A stretch of 20,282 nt of DNA, from contig JAYMSP010003299.1 of assembly GCA_036897095.1 (NCBI GenBank), positions 1 to 20,282 of the forward strand, written 5' to 3'. A program made the position numbers and the translations under genes. Of this stretch, positions 1 to 11,342 are shown piece after piece (position 1 is the stretch's first letter; every line of letters starts with the position of its first letter). The notes beneath the pieces are model-generated. The model searched no databases. It had not been told where the DNA came from and was given only the letters and a program-made list of their open reading frames with translations. Origin of the DNA: Plantago elongata. Its lineage: Eukaryota; Streptophyta; Magnoliopsida; Lamiales; Plantaginaceae.

Positions 1-806
1 GCCACCAAATCCACCAACGTCACCCGCACACTCACCGGTCCATCGACAATTGCCTTCGCAATCACCTGCACTCCTCCTCCTCTCGCAACCACACAAACAC
101 GCTCATGACAGTCCGCCAAATTAAACAACGCACTCGCCGCAGCGTTCCTTGCATCAACACTCACACTCTCCTTCAACAGCCTCAACAACGGAGGCACACC
201 GTTCTCCTCCACAATCATCATCCTGTACCTCTCATTATCCCGCGCCAAATTGGCCAGCTCATTAGCCCCCTCGGCCCGGCCCGACTGTACGGCAGCCAAA
301 TACGACCAGATCCAAGCTAACAGAGGATCATTACTCGCAGCAATCGGAGGTAACGACACTATAATATCATTGTTAACAGAATTCTGATTGTAAATCGATA
401 AGAGCCATTTCATGTCAGCTAAGGAAGAGTCGAGAAGAGCTGAGACCTTTTTGAAATCGGTAGCGGTGGTGATCGAGAGCACGTGGCGGAGAACGGTGGT
501 TTTTCTGTGACGGCACTTGTGAGTGAGGGTTAAGGCGCGATCGAGCGATTTGGTGAGATTGGCGGCGACACGGCGGATGGGACGGTCGTAGAGAGTGGCG
601 GTGGTGGTGGTGAGGCGAACGAGAGAGCGGAGGAGATGGGAGAGGTTGTTGACTTGGCGAGCGATTTCGGAGTTTTCGGGTTTGTAGCATTCGGATTCGA
701 GAGTGGATTTGATGATTCGGTCGGTGAGGAGGATTGGGGGAGAGAGGAGTTCATGGATTGGTTTAGTATCGTCGTCTTCGTGAGGAAGTGTTGATTTATC
801 TACCAT
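1..806 (-). CDS. ARM-repeat protein, ARMADILLO-REPEAT-ONLY (ARO)-like, N-terminal part (cut by window edge)
   Basis: The frame opens at an ATG (804-806) and stays open for 268 codons to the window edge, so the C-terminus lies outside. Residues 20-140 form a helical N-terminal region. Its pattern (YDRPIRRVAANL at about 73-84, DRALTLTHKCRH at 89-100, SLADMKWLL at 128-136) is what I recall of the plant ARO family, whose members are linked to polarised tip growth. LPPIAASNDPLLAWIW (152-167) leads into armadillo repeats, with LARDNERYRMMIVEENGVPP (188-207) and NAAASALFNLADCHERV (221-237) as typical repeat cores. No intron is needed within the visible part. The start is preceded by an A-rich leader and a TATA-like box at 895-902. 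Seen: the open frame and the ARM pattern. Recalled from memory: the ARO assignment. Another ARM-repeat subfamily is possible, but the long N-terminal domain without a U-box argues against a PUB E3 ligase. Confidence 0.8.
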   Translation of the reverse strand, partial: MVDKSTLPHEDDDTKPIHELLSPPILLTDRIIKSTLESECYKPENSEIARQVNNLSHLLRSLVRLTTTTATLYDRPIRRVAANLTKSLDRALTLTHKCRHRKTTVLRHVLSITTATDFKKVSALLDSSLADMKWLLSIYNQNSVNNDIIVSLPPIAASNDPLLAWIWSYLAAVQSGRAEGANELANLARDNERYRMMIVEENGVPPLLRLLKESVSVDARNAAASALFNLADCHERVCVVARGGGVQVIAKAIVDGPVSVRVTLVDLV

Positions 807-894
807 TTTTAGTAGTGAGTTGATTTGGTTACTCAAGGTTTGTCAGAGTTGCAGAGTGAAGAAGACTAAGAAGAAATGTTAGTTCATCACTTGC

Positions 895-902
895 TTATTT
901 AT
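895..902 (-). promoter_or_regulatory. TATA-like box of the ARO-like gene
   Basis: The minus strand reads GATAAATAAG at 903-894, about 90 bp upstream of the ATG at 806. Transcription would then start near 865-870, giving a leader of about 60 nt. The box is AT-rich but not the perfect TATAAATA consensus, so this is a suggestion from position and sequence only. Confidence 0.4.
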
Positions 903-906
903 CAAT

Positions 907-2190
907 GTGTGACCGAGTGTAGACACTAGACTACTGTTCAAGCTACCCGCCTTAAACAGTTGCAACTTGCAAATTTTTTTAGAAAGATCGACGAAAGTTC
1001 AACTTTCGTAGTAAGGTTGGTTCTGTTCCGTTTAATTCAGTTCAATTCAATTAAATATAGTTCAGTTCATTTTTACTTAATTATAATTAATATATTACAC
1101 TTCAGTTCAATAAAGTGTAGTTATAAATTATATTTAATTATACAAATAGTATCACAAATTAAATTACAATCAAGTGTGCGATTATTTCTCAGAATGGAAA
1201 GAAATTTAAGTGGATTTAAGTATAAGTTGGCATGTAAGTCAACGTTCAACCATAGTCCAGGAGAAGTATAGTTTATTCAAAGAGGAAGATTCAATGAATT
1301 ATTTTGTATTCTGTTTCCTAAAGAAGGTTCCAAAATGATTTGTAAATTACCACTCCAGAAAATAAAGAAAGGTGAGACTTGAAAATAAATAATTCAAAGG
1401 TGTGACGTGTTCTAATTTCTAAGAGGCATGTCGTCGTTGACCTGAGTTAAGAAAAGCATGGTATTTGGTTTGTAAAATTCTAACATCTGTTTTGTCAATG
1501 TCCGGTAACTCTCAGGCTCACTGAATGGTTAAAAACCAGGCAAAAGACAATTATGAAACTTCTTTTCCATATGCCCCATATTTATGACAAACGGATCAAA
1601 ATCATTATCTTCTGATGGATTATCTGAAAACTTAAAAATAACAAAATAATTTAGTATACTTTAATTTTATTTGAGATATTTATCCCGAGTGGCTTCAGAT
1701 TGGTAATAGCTAAAGACGCACTCCATCTGTCTCATCAAACTTCATACATTTGTCATTTTTACCCACCACTAACAAATAATATACAATAAACAATCTTAAC
1801 TTTACACAAAAATTACACATTTTACCACTAAAATCACACTTTTCCACACTTTTATTTTTAATCATTACTTTAAATTTTTGCATAAAACTACGCGTCAACC
1901 AAGTTTGATGAGACGGAGGGACAATTTAGTACTATCCGACTAGTTTAATCTAGTCTAATATTAATGCATCTTCCTTTAAAACAAAAAAACTGGTTTGTCA
2001 TTGCCTTGCGACCTTGAGTTGCATTAATTAGACCACTCCCAAGTCCCAACTGACAACTAGTTGATCCAATAATTAAAAGTAAAAATGGAAAACAGAACAT
2101 GGAACATTACAAAATTAATTAGCTACTCACTAGATGGAGCCTTCTGGGAAAATGTTAGGAGATGTGAGTGAAAGAGACTCCAGGAAAGAA
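907..2190. other. Intergenic spacer: promoter side of the ARO-like gene plus a MITE
   Basis: AT-rich spacer between the ARO-like gene and the 3' end of the amine oxidase gene. Bases 1020-1150 repeat short TTCAGTTCAATT-like words, a low-complexity stretch. The only structured element is the Stowaway-like MITE at 1721-1922. Open frames here are short, lack codon bias and match nothing I recognise. Confidence 0.6.
1721..1922. mobile_element. Stowaway-like MITE (Tc1/mariner-type), about 200 bp
   Basis: The left end reads CTCCATCTGTCTCATCAAAC at 1721-1740. The right end, reverse-complemented from 1922, reads GTCCCTCCGTCTCATCAAAC. The 22-bp inverted ends agree at 19 positions and carry the CTCCNTCNGTCTCA signature of Stowaway MITEs. 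The interior is AT-rich and non-coding. The expected TA target duplication is not clear (CA on the left, AA on the right), so the exact borders are uncertain or degraded. Confidence 0.65.
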
Positions 2191-2194
2191 AAGG

Positions 2195-2776
2195 GGAAAA
2201 AAAAAGTTTTTAAGACTTTATTGTTGCGATTTTTCTCTAAAGACATTTCAGATAGTAAAAGGGGGAATCCACAATTCCACACCAAGCAAGAAGGAAAGTT
2301 CCCAGCCCCAATCACAATGTTCAAACTCAACAGCTACATGTTGAAAAAGACTTTGAATGAATAAAGCTGATGATCATCAAGCCAGGTTTCATGATAAAGC
2401 TGCTTGCTCAGTAGAGAAAAGGCCGTGTTTCAAACCATCGATTAAGCAGTAACTAGTTGAACTTCCAAAACAATCCTAAAATGTGCATGCTAACTAGCTT
2501 ATTTTGCTACACAGCAAATATTTCATGCAAAAACTTAAGTGTTTCTGAAGTATAAATTATAGGGCAGCATAGATAGCACTTGAGTTCACACCAACTGTCA
2601 CAACCAACCTTTAATTCTTCTCCAGCAAACCACAAACAACTAATAATGGCTCTTCTCTCTTATTTTCTGATTACCTTAAGTTATTCAGACTTGGTATTCA
2701 ACAAAAGAGCGATAAAGAGAGAAAGGGAGTTCTTGAAACACGGTGGAAGAGTAACTTGCATACAGTAAGCATGCTT
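2195..2776 (-). other. Probable 3' UTR of the copper amine oxidase gene
   Basis: Follows the TGA at 2777-2779. A canonical AATAAA lies on the minus strand at 2217-2222, the first perfect poly(A) signal I noticed downstream of the stop, implying a 3' UTR of roughly 560-580 nt. Base composition is less AT-rich than the spacer beyond it. Short open frames on both strands here look like chance. The UTR could end earlier at a non-canonical signal, as is common in plants. Confidence 0.4.
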
Positions 2777-5700
2777 TCAGAGCTTTGCTATTAGGGGAGA
2801 TGAGATTGGCTTAACTACACTACCGTCTTTTACATCACTCTCCTTTGCTTCCATCTCGCAAGTGCTGGGCGGCACATCAACAGCGGGAGAGCAGTTGAAG
2901 AATCCAAACGGCTGCATTCACAAGCAACGCCATTATTTGCTCAGCTCTCAAAGTAAAATATAGCATGTACATAATCATGAGTACCACAACAGACAACTAA
3001 TCCAACTATAGATGCTCCACACCATGATAGCCCAAGTCTATAGGATGTTTCCCACGTAATGTAAATAAAGCACAAGTAGGAGCTGAAGAAAAAAAGTACC
3101 TGAAGAACAAAACCAATGTGTTCGACAGGCATAACAGGCCAGTCTTCCAAGCGAGGAACATGTGTAATTCCAAATACATACCTGCATTAAGAGAACAAGA
3201 GAGATTTTTAAGAGGAATATCAAATAGTATACAGCGAGAACTGATAGGAGACTGATCTTATTCATTAAAGATCCTCAAAGATCACTAATTAAATTAGTTA
3301 TTGGTATGTAATATGTATATTTCAAAGGCTAGCACACTCATAAAAGGTATAGTTGTATTTGGATCGAACCAAAACATGTATTATGTGCCTCTTTTTCAAG
3401 CATATCAAAGTAGAAAATACAAATCCAATGATGCTAGCGTTCATGTTAATTTTAGTGTATGACTAACTATCTGCTAAGAGAGCACAAGACAAAATATTAC
3501 ATGTATTCTTGAAGCTAGTTATCATCTATCCAATGGTTGATGAGCTATCAGAGTAACATTGCATTTGTGCCCAGAAAGCATGATGATATACTGTGAAAGG
3601 TGTATTAGAAACTAACCAGAGAACAACATCAGTTTCCTCCAGAGAGCGGTTTTTCTTTACCCAGGAAGCTAAGCCTTCCCCAACACGTGGGTTTTGGTTA
3701 GGAAACTCTCCCCCGGGAAAATCCTCTCCCCGTGCATATGATGTAACCCACAGATTATGCTTTAAAAATGCAGCTCTTCTCATAAACTTAGCCTCAGGAC
3801 CAGCCAATGGCAGACAATTAGAACCAGGAACCAGTTTATAGCCTGTGAGCTGTCCATTGCGGTTGACAACTCTTGTATTTCTTACCTGCAATATTTAATA
3901 GAATATTTTACTGCATAATTCAGTGAATTTCATAGATAGTGGCAAAAAAGAACATATGGCAATTGCGAAATAGATTATTTCAGATAAGGCTAATGATATT
4001 AGCTATATGATAGAACTAATATAATCAACAAACATCACCTCAGAACAAATATCATGTCAATGAATGGAATTTTTATGTAGAAATAAGTTGAAACAAAATG
4101 CAGGCATCGGTACTCTCATTATCCATGTTGCTGGAGTAGTAAAATAAATACTGAATTTGGTTAAAGAAAATCAAATTATACAATGAGCAAAAAAAATACT
4201 TCAACATGGGGAAGGTACTAGATGCTTACAATCCAATGGCGAGCAGAAAATGGATCACAGTCCCGCATGGCTTCTAATTCAGATCTAAGTAAGGTATCCT
4301 CAGCATAGAACGCATTATTGTGAATGTTATCATTGCCAGGTTCTTCAACTCTGACATTTACTTCAACAACCTACAGATATCAATAGCGGAAGATACAAAT
4401 TAAAAAACCAATAGTGTAACTATGATACGAGAACTATATGGGCAACCTTAATCATTCTAGGGGCATTATATGATTTACGGTAGATCTAGAACTCAGCAGA
4501 ATCCTCCAGTGCAAATATAAGCCAATGGAGCAGCAGTGATAAAGTGTAAAATATAGGAAACTTGAGGTAGCAAAACATATCTTACTTGATTGTGTGCTTC
4601 ACCAGGCTTACAGTCAACCGACATATCCATACGAGCAACAAAAAAGTGTTGGTGGACTGGCGCATATAATCCTGGTGCTATTGTAGTGCCATATTTTCTA
4701 ACTTCTCCAGATTGGAGTGCTCCTAAACTAAGAACTCCAGTAAGCTTAACTTCTGCTTCAATCTTCCCATCCTGCAGCCATGAAAGAATAACTTAAAATG
4801 CAGTATGCATTTGAAACAGCAGGATAGGAACTTATCTAGAAATTGATATCTCATCATGAAAATTTAGTCAACTGTATTACCAGTTTCCATTTTGTGCGTG
4901 TTCCATATAAAAAAGTGAAACTCAAGCAAATTGAAAGTGGGGCATGAATATCTTACTTGATAAAAGTGCCAGTAGAATCCATACTCATAATTAGCCACAG
5001 TGCAAATGAAAGAAACAGTGAGACGCCGTGACCTTCGAACTTCCGCAAGGCCTGTTCTCCAATCTTGATGCTTCCAAAGGATCCCATGATCTTCCTCATG
5101 CAAACACACGGAGTTTTCAATTGTCTCAACTCCTCCAGTAAAGTTCACAAAGTGAGCATCAAAGTATTTTATGTATCCCAGACAATCACATCCCTGGAAC
5201 GGAAAGATCCTTAGTGTAGCATTTCGATGTGGAAGATCAATGCTGAATGAATGGAACTGAAAATGAAAATATCAATACATAATGAAGAGATACCTTCTTA
5301 AGAGAATGAGCATTCTTTCCTAATCCATCTTCCCCAGCATCAAATGCATTCTTCCTGTAATGTGGCTCATTAGGATCCCCATATGGCACAACCATCTCTA
5401 CAAAACTCAATCTGTGGGCTATAGGTCTCCGACCCCGACTACCGTCGATATAGGCAACTGAATGAATGACCAAACCCTCCCTCGGCGTGAAACCAATACG
5501 GAAGTTCCACTGCCAAAATTTCAAGAAAGATCTTATCAAATAATGACTTACAGTAACAGGCCAGAATGCATTACACCAGAGAGAAAGAAATTACTTTCTG
5601 CCACTCAACGTAATTTCCCCTGATTCGGAAACTTGGACCTTCAGGCTGAACAATTTGAAGAGGTTTCACATCACTTCTATCAACTCCTCCTCTTGTTTCA

Positions 5701-8226
5701 GCAGGGGTATAGTTTCTGAGTGGATCAGCTGGAGGCAATGGAACAAGCTTACGATCTTCAAACTCGATTACAACCATATTTTGCATATCAACAAGGACGT
5801 GAATTCCTTCAACAGGTCGTGCATAACCATTTTCGAGTGGGCAGTCACTCTCTGTTCGACAGAATATAAGTGGCTTTGCAAGTCTACGACTAGGAGCGTC
5901 AGCTTCACTGTGATAACCTACACACCTGAACCAAGTACCTCCCATAATAAGACCTCCATATAGTTGATTTAGTGGAACTTAAGAAATCATTAAGATTTAG
6001 TGGGTATAACTTCAGAGAAAATCAAGATTATATTTTACTAACCAGGGATCAACCATAACTAGATCCATATCGTCAATACCCCTCTTCTTCATTGCTTCTA
6101 TAAATGGAAGGTAATCTTTAACCACAGCTTCACATTCTGCATATTCCACAGCATCCTACAATAGGTAGTATGGACAGAAATACAGAATTATGACAACTTA
6201 GAATGCAAAAGAACAGATCATCGAAGAAACTAGATTTGATTGGGATGAGATACCATTGGCGGCTGAACATCAGGGATGACTGAAGATGAAACGACTTTCC
6301 CCCTGTGATGTCCACCTCGAGTTGTTGCATGTACTTCTGTAAGCTCCACAATCCATAGACTAGTCTCATTTGACCTTTTATTGTAGACAATAAGTCTAGC
6401 CCGCCTTGGAGGGAGCTTACTAGGTATTGCTGGACCTGCTTTGGTCCTGGGCAACAATGATGGTTGAAAAGGAGGAAAGAAATACGCATCAGCCAGTGCT
6501 ACTATATGCTTTTCTGGTTCCTCTAGGACCGCCTCAACAAATCGCATGCTATCTCTAACCTGGAAAATACAATGAAATTATCTTGATTACTTAGAGACTA
6601 GTTCATCACTACATGACATTAACAGATATGGTAACTCGCCCATGGTGCAGAAAACAAAGTGAAGGGTCGATATGAACCTCAGGGGTGGCTCCAGCTGCTC
6701 TGACAGTTGCCACTGCCATAGAGATTTCAATAGCAGATAAAGGATCCAAAGGATGTCTGGTTTGAGCTCTTGTCATTATCTGGATCCCTAAGAAAGCAAA
6801 GAGCTGATCAGTCACTGAATCTTCTCTTCATATTTTTCTATCGAAATCCATCAATATAAATGCAAGAGATGCAGACAAACAGAGTAACACATACTAAGCA
6901 GTAAGCAACACCCCAGGAATGCAAGTGACTGCTATTTTGCTAACCCATGGAGTGAGACTTCTAGAAAATGTCAAATGAGTAAGTGATACATGATGAATCA
7001 ATAAACTCCCACACCAAAACTTGCAAGCAGAAACCATCTGCAAGTTTACTTCGGACACATGAACAGGAAGACATAATGAATAGAAGTATACAATGTCAAC
7101 TTTTAATCACCAGTACAGGTTTTTGGAACAATCTTCCAAGACCTAAGAATAAAAAAGTTCAACCACAACCATACTTTTTCAGTCCTGTATAAATAAGAGG
7201 TTTTGAGTATGATGGGGAGGTGAAGAGAATAAATGACAACGATCAACACCATTATGAACCTACATACCTAACCGGATGGATGATCTCAAATAATATCCTT
7301 ACCAGTTACCAGATTCAAACATAGAGACATCAACAAATCCCCAAAAAGAACTCACTGTTAGTGACATAAATGATTGACAGATAAAAGAAATATCATGAAA
7401 CAGCCTAGATAGTAGATTCAAGACGAAAAAACACGATAACACTCCAAAGCTTCAAAACATCAAAATAAACCCAAAATAAGCTGATAAATAAGTCACAAGC
7501 AAGCAGAAACTCATCAGTAAGTATAATAGACTCATCAGTCATGAACTGATAATTTAGAGGCAAGAAATGATTGATGGACCAACTAAAGAACAATTTCCAA
7601 AAGGGGACCCCTGTGTCCAAACAGCATTAAAACAACTCCTGTTTTGTATGTCAATTCAAACTTCAACTGTGGAGCACCAAGGAGGCTAAGCCATACATCA
7701 CAGTAAAGCAAATAGTACGAACCAATGAAATCACAGCACTCACCAAAACCATCCAAAACACAAAGCCTTTGACATGTTAAACAAGGTTAGAATATGCAGA
7801 GTTAGTCAATACTACTACACTGAGTATTATCCAGATTCATCTCACAGATACTACGGATAAAATATGCAAACAAATTGGCACAAAATCTCATCAACCTGAA
7901 AACTCACAATAACAGATCAAAAGATCAGTAGATTAAAACGCTTCACCAACTACAACTAATAAGTTGGGGTTCGAACCTTTGCCGTATAAAAAAATAAAAA
8001 TAAAAATAAAAGATCAAAAGCTAAATTCAATGTCTCAATCAGTACACAGAAGAAGGAAACCTTTAGCAGCAGCAGTTGAGGAAGGCTCAGTCCAGGCGAT
8101 CTTTTTGGTCTGCGGATCATCGGCAGCGCCTCCCCATTCTGCGGTGGCAGAGGATGCCTGACGACGGTAGGAATCAGCGACGGCCGGAGCAGGAGGAACC
8201 GACGCCTTTTTCGAAGTTGCGGCCAT
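2777..8226 (-). CDS. CuAO: Copper amine oxidase, peroxisomal, zeta type (complete, 12 exons, 763 aa)
   Basis: This enzyme oxidatively deaminates primary amines such as putrescine to aldehyde, NH3 and H2O2. Coding exons: 8061-8226, 6678-6787, 6254-6559, 6043-6155, 5595-5925, 5294-5509, 4957-5193, 4586-4771, 4230-4370, 3617-3885, 3100-3181 and 2777-2911. All introns are GT..AG, and the exons sum to 2292 nt in one unbroken frame. The catalytic base is Asp399 in [11 protein letters not shown]. The topaquinone precursor is Tyr483 in TVANYEYGF. The copper ligands are His533 and His535 (VHQHFF) and His713 (PVEHIGF). The protein ends in AKL, a PTS1-like peroxisomal signal, and I see no secretory signal peptide. 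It matches what I recall of Arabidopsis At2g42490 along its length, except for a divergent N-terminus (residues 1-55, exon 1). The ATG at 8224-8226 has a good context (ACAATGGC). Intron 1 is the longest at 1273 bp. A TATA box lies about 245 bp upstream. A broken copy of part of exon 1 lies at 14983-15097. Confidence 0.97.
6788..8060 (-). other. Intron 1 of the copper amine oxidase gene
   Basis: The donor GTTTCC follows AAAG at 8061, and the acceptor TTTCTTAG precedes GGATCC at 6787. The exons on each side join in phase 1 to give K-G-I-Q-I-M. I read both strands and see no nested gene or transposon inside, only AT-rich intron sequence with pyrimidine-rich stretches. Confidence 0.85.
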
Positions 8227-8445
8227 TGTAACTGATTAACAAATTCACCGAATCCACCGTAATGCGAGTGGCAATCTACTGACATACAGCAACACTCGAG
8301 CTCCGTACAACAAAACCACTGCAAAAGGTAACTGTAGATACAAATTGAAATTCAAGTGAATATGGCAACAAATTTCGGTTTGGAGTTAGGTTTTTGTTTC
8401 TCGTGATGATAATAGCTTTTTTGGCTCAGTTTCAGTATGAGAAGA
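8227..8445 (-). other. Probable 5' leader of the copper amine oxidase gene
   Basis: The segment between the start codon and the expected start of transcription, about 30 bp downstream of the TATA box at 8468-8475. It includes a purine/pyrimidine-biased tract (minus strand TTCCTTCCTTTCTTCTCAT, near 8438-8456), typical of plant promoter and leader regions. The exact start site is inferred. Confidence 0.5.
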
Positions 8446-8467
8446 AAGGAAGGAAGGATGAAAAGTT

Positions 8468-8475
8468 TATTTATA
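8468..8475 (-). promoter_or_regulatory. TATA box of the copper amine oxidase gene
   Basis: A perfect TATAAATA on the minus strand, 242 bp upstream of the ATG. Two bases further upstream is ACGTGTC (8478-8484), an ABRE/G-box-like core bound by bZIP factors, which hints at stress or ABA input. The TATA call rests on consensus and position; the regulatory reading is inference. Confidence 0.65.
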
Positions 8476-8499
8476 GTGACACGTCGATCTCGGAATTTT

Positions 8500-9558
8500 T
8501 ACATTAAATTGAACTCATAAAAGGAGGTTTATCTGTAACGGACCATGTTATCAATAAAATTATTATATTATTAATTAATATATTTATACTGTTAATGAAA
8601 TAATCCTTGTTATAATATGAAAAACTTCTAATGTCGAGAACATAAATTTTTTGAATTTTTTATTAATAATTTTCTTAAAAATATAGGTTTTGTCTTTAAT
8701 AAATTACCTAAAAATCGATTTTCAGTAGACTTGCTTCTTGTCAAGAATTAAGAATCACTAGACCCGATTTAAACTATTAAAATTTGATAGTCTCTAGGTT
8801 TGTTAAAATTGAGTGTTTCAGTTAGCTCGTTTGAAGAGACATATTCAAGTAATTTTCTTTTTTTATTGTCATTTTGTATATTAAACTCGACTCAACTTGT
8901 GTTCGTTCATGATATGAATTCAAACTAGTATACTCAAATTCGCATATTGTTCATATTGCTCAGTAGTGAAGTTGAAGTCGAACATGAATATTATTTTAGT
9001 TGAGTTATACGTACAAAAAAAGTTTAACTTGATTAAAATACGATGATATTAAAATGTGTTTACTGGTATAGTTGTATGGGGTAATCTTGGCTCCCTTGTG
9101 TCTAACCTTGGAACTGAACTATTGCCATTTGATTTGATATTTAAAAACCAACAATTCGTCAATTTGAAATTCTCAAATTTCAAATACTTTTTTTTACCAA
9201 TAGTAGATCAGTCGTGTACCAGTTTTCAACTCCCTTCTTGAGTATTGAGTACCTCGAAATGTGTTGTTTGACAACGTTTGAGAGGTCCCTAAAATGTAAT
9301 AGTTGAAAATAAGCTTCTGATTATGCATCAAATTTTGTATTGTGGCTTGATATGTATCATTGATTTTGAAATGATGTATCAAATTGAGCTTTCGATAAGG
9401 ATGGGGCATGAAAAAGAACAAAAAGAAGAAGCCATTACCATATATGTCCATTGCTAACTAAATTAAGCATGGTGGATGATATGTTTCCACATTAGTATAT
9501 GTTCGTATGGTGCATAATTCACCCTATAATAATTCCATGATACTCTCGTCTCTCCACA
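8500..9558. other. AT-rich intergenic spacer
   Basis: The region upstream of the amine oxidase promoter. It has many stop codons in all frames and no coherent coding region, RNA gene or complete transposon that I can recognise. It includes one arm of a direct repeat (9444-9495). Confidence 0.6.
9444..9495 (+). repeat. Direct repeat, copy A
   Basis: Shares ATGTCCANTGC, AAGCATGRTGGATG and GATATGTTTCCACAT in order with copy B at 12542-12603, apart from small gaps. The two copies lie outside, and on opposite sides of, the hAT-like element at 9567-12182. The origin is unknown: it could be an old repeat family or a local duplication. Confidence 0.6.
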
Positions 9559-9768
9559 ATCAAAATCAGAGGCGAAGCTACCCATTAACTGACCCGTGCT
9601 CGGTATGGAGTGATTTTTGAAAAAATTTACGGATATATATACTCGATTTTTATTTTTATTTAATATTTAAATCTATTAAAATACAGTCTATATTAAAGAT
9701 AAATAATATGAACTCACGAACTTTAAATTTAAACAATGACTTACGTATCAAGTGGAGTGGCCGGCCTA

Positions 9769-9798
9769 CCGAGCAGCCGAGTAAACTCGGTTGCTTGG
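9769..9798. repeat. Strong hairpin, 14-bp stem
   Basis: CCGAGCAGCCGAGT is followed by AA and then ACTCGGTTGCTTGG. The arms pair over 14 positions, two of them G-T wobbles in one strand. It lies just upstream of the TATA box and ORF remnant of the Harbinger-type unit and may be a subterminal element structure. No CTRR-type Helitron end follows it. Confidence 0.6.
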
Positions 9799-9901
9799 GG
9801 AGCCAATAGCCATATGGTCATTTTTTTATTTTTTTTATTTTTTTTAAATCAGAATAAATAAAAAAATAATATATCCCCAACGGCTATATTTTTTCGAACT
9901 C

Positions 9902-9909
9902 TATAAATA
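9902..9909 (+). promoter_or_regulatory. TATA box of the Harbinger-type ORF remnant
   Basis: A perfect TATAAATA on the plus strand. A pyrimidine-rich leader (CTTCACACTTCATTTTCC near 9934-9951) follows, as expected of a plant core promoter. It precedes the pseudogene at 10200-11342 and marks the transposon's former transcription unit. Confidence 0.5.
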
Positions 9910-10199
9910 TATAACTATAATTCACTTTATTTCTTCACACTTCATTTTCCCCTTCTCTCATCTACTTCTTAAACTCAAAACGTTAGAATGTCTACTCTCA
10001 ACATTGGAACACCACCCTAAACACTCCGTAATCCTACACTCCACCAAATTACCAAGATCATTCGACATACCAATTCTTGATGATGAATGGTATGTCGGAT
10101 CGAATACCGACCTTTTTAAACCAATACTACCCATAACTCCACGAAACACCAACCTACAATACTACCAGAGCCTACAATCCATTTTCCCCCGACAATTCT

Positions 10200-11342
10200 A
10201 TGTTCGTTGATATGTCCCTACACATTCCAAAATCCGTTTCGGGGACTCAAGCTTCACCACCACCACCACCGGTGGCAAAGAAAGGAAAGGGCAAGAAGAG
10301 AGCAAAGAAGAAAGTGGGCACGTCCGATGCGGCAGAGGAAACAGTTGAGGATCCAAATGCAAAGCCGGGGAAGGATCTGACATTCTTTGAAGATGAGGAT
10401 AAAGCTCTCATCAAAATCTTCATGAGTTTGAGCGAGGATCCGATCAAACCCCCTAACCGGACATATACCAACATGTTCATTGATGTCAAGAAGATTTGGG
10501 ATCATCAAAACCTTCAAGATGGACATCCACTAACCGGCCTCCGCATCCGAACTGCTAATTCACTATGTGGGAGATGGGCTTGGATGAAGGAAGAGGTCAA
10601 CCAATTTGTCTCAGCCTATGACGATGCAAATTGTGAAATTGGTGGTAAAAGTGGTCAAGATGAGGATGATGTTATCCGTCTGGCAAAAAAGCTATACAAA
10701 CAGAGGCACAATAACAAGTTCAATCTTGAACATTGTTAGCACGAGATGGGAGACTATCCACAGTGACAAACTCAAATGAATTTAATTCTCAAGCTTCACT
10801 ATCGCGCTGACTTACAGAGTGCAACCGAGTTTTGGAGGTGAAGGTAATGAAGACGAACCTATTGATGTTGAGGAAAGTGGTGGCAGGAGCGGTACTAAAG
10901 GGGTTTCGAACAGAGTGATGATAGAAGTGTAACTATATCGAAGAGGCCTATGGGCCGTGATAAGGCGAAGTCATTTCAGAAGCAAGGAGGGACTAGTGGA
11001 GGTTCCGCCATGGAAACTTGGTCTCAATCATTCCAAGGAATGAACACAATTGAGGAGAAGAGGCTTGAGATGGAACGATTGAGGATGGAAGAAAGGAGGC
11101 AGTTTGAGCAGAACCGACTTCTTATTGAGCAGAACATGATTCAGGTTGAGTGAGAGATGATTGAAGCAATTCGACAGAAGGCCAAAAGGAAGTCTGAGGA
11201 CGTGAAATTATTAGCTTCGAGCAACCATGAACAAACTAACTTCAAGTAATACGAAATGATGATTCGGCTAAGCGAGAAACCATCATTGACACCAATGGAG
11301 ATGGGTACCTCAAGGACGAGTTCGGCTTTTGATTCGTTCTAG
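10200..11342 (+). pseudogene. Broken SANT/Myb-like, NAM-associated ORF of a PIF/Harbinger-type transposon
   Basis: The longest open part (10200-10739, 179 aa) has a Pro/Lys-rich N-terminus, then a trihelix/SANT-like region: FFEDEDKALIKIFMSLSEDP, RTYTNMFIDVKKIW, NSLCGRWAWMKEEVNQFVSAY, DVIRLAKKLYKQRHNNKFNL. This is the layout of the accessory DNA-binding protein of plant Harbinger elements, often mis-annotated as glutathione S-transferase T3-like. Homology continues past stops. TAG at 10737-10739 and TGA at 10764-10766 both sit where the family has Trp. A frame shift near 10833 leads into an acidic stretch (EDEPIDVEE). A second shift near 10905 restores KRPMGRDKAK and a Glu/Arg-rich coiled coil (EEKRLEMERLRMEERRQFEQ). 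TGA at 11151 and TAA at 11247 follow, and the natural end is TAG at 11340-11342. An upstream ATG at 9988 gives only 10 codons. Clearly non-functional. The family call rests on memory of the motif order. Confidence 0.72.

Noticed and set aside
415..754. Minus-strand frames of 91 and 74 codons rich in Ser, Pro and Arg
   Set aside because: They are alternative frames of the ARO-like coding region, whose own frame is open from 806 to the window edge.
2134..2364. 76-codon plus-strand open frame
   Set aside because: It lies over the probable 3' UTR of the amine oxidase gene, has a simple Lys/Ser-rich composition and resembles no protein. The opposite strand has an equally long chance frame.
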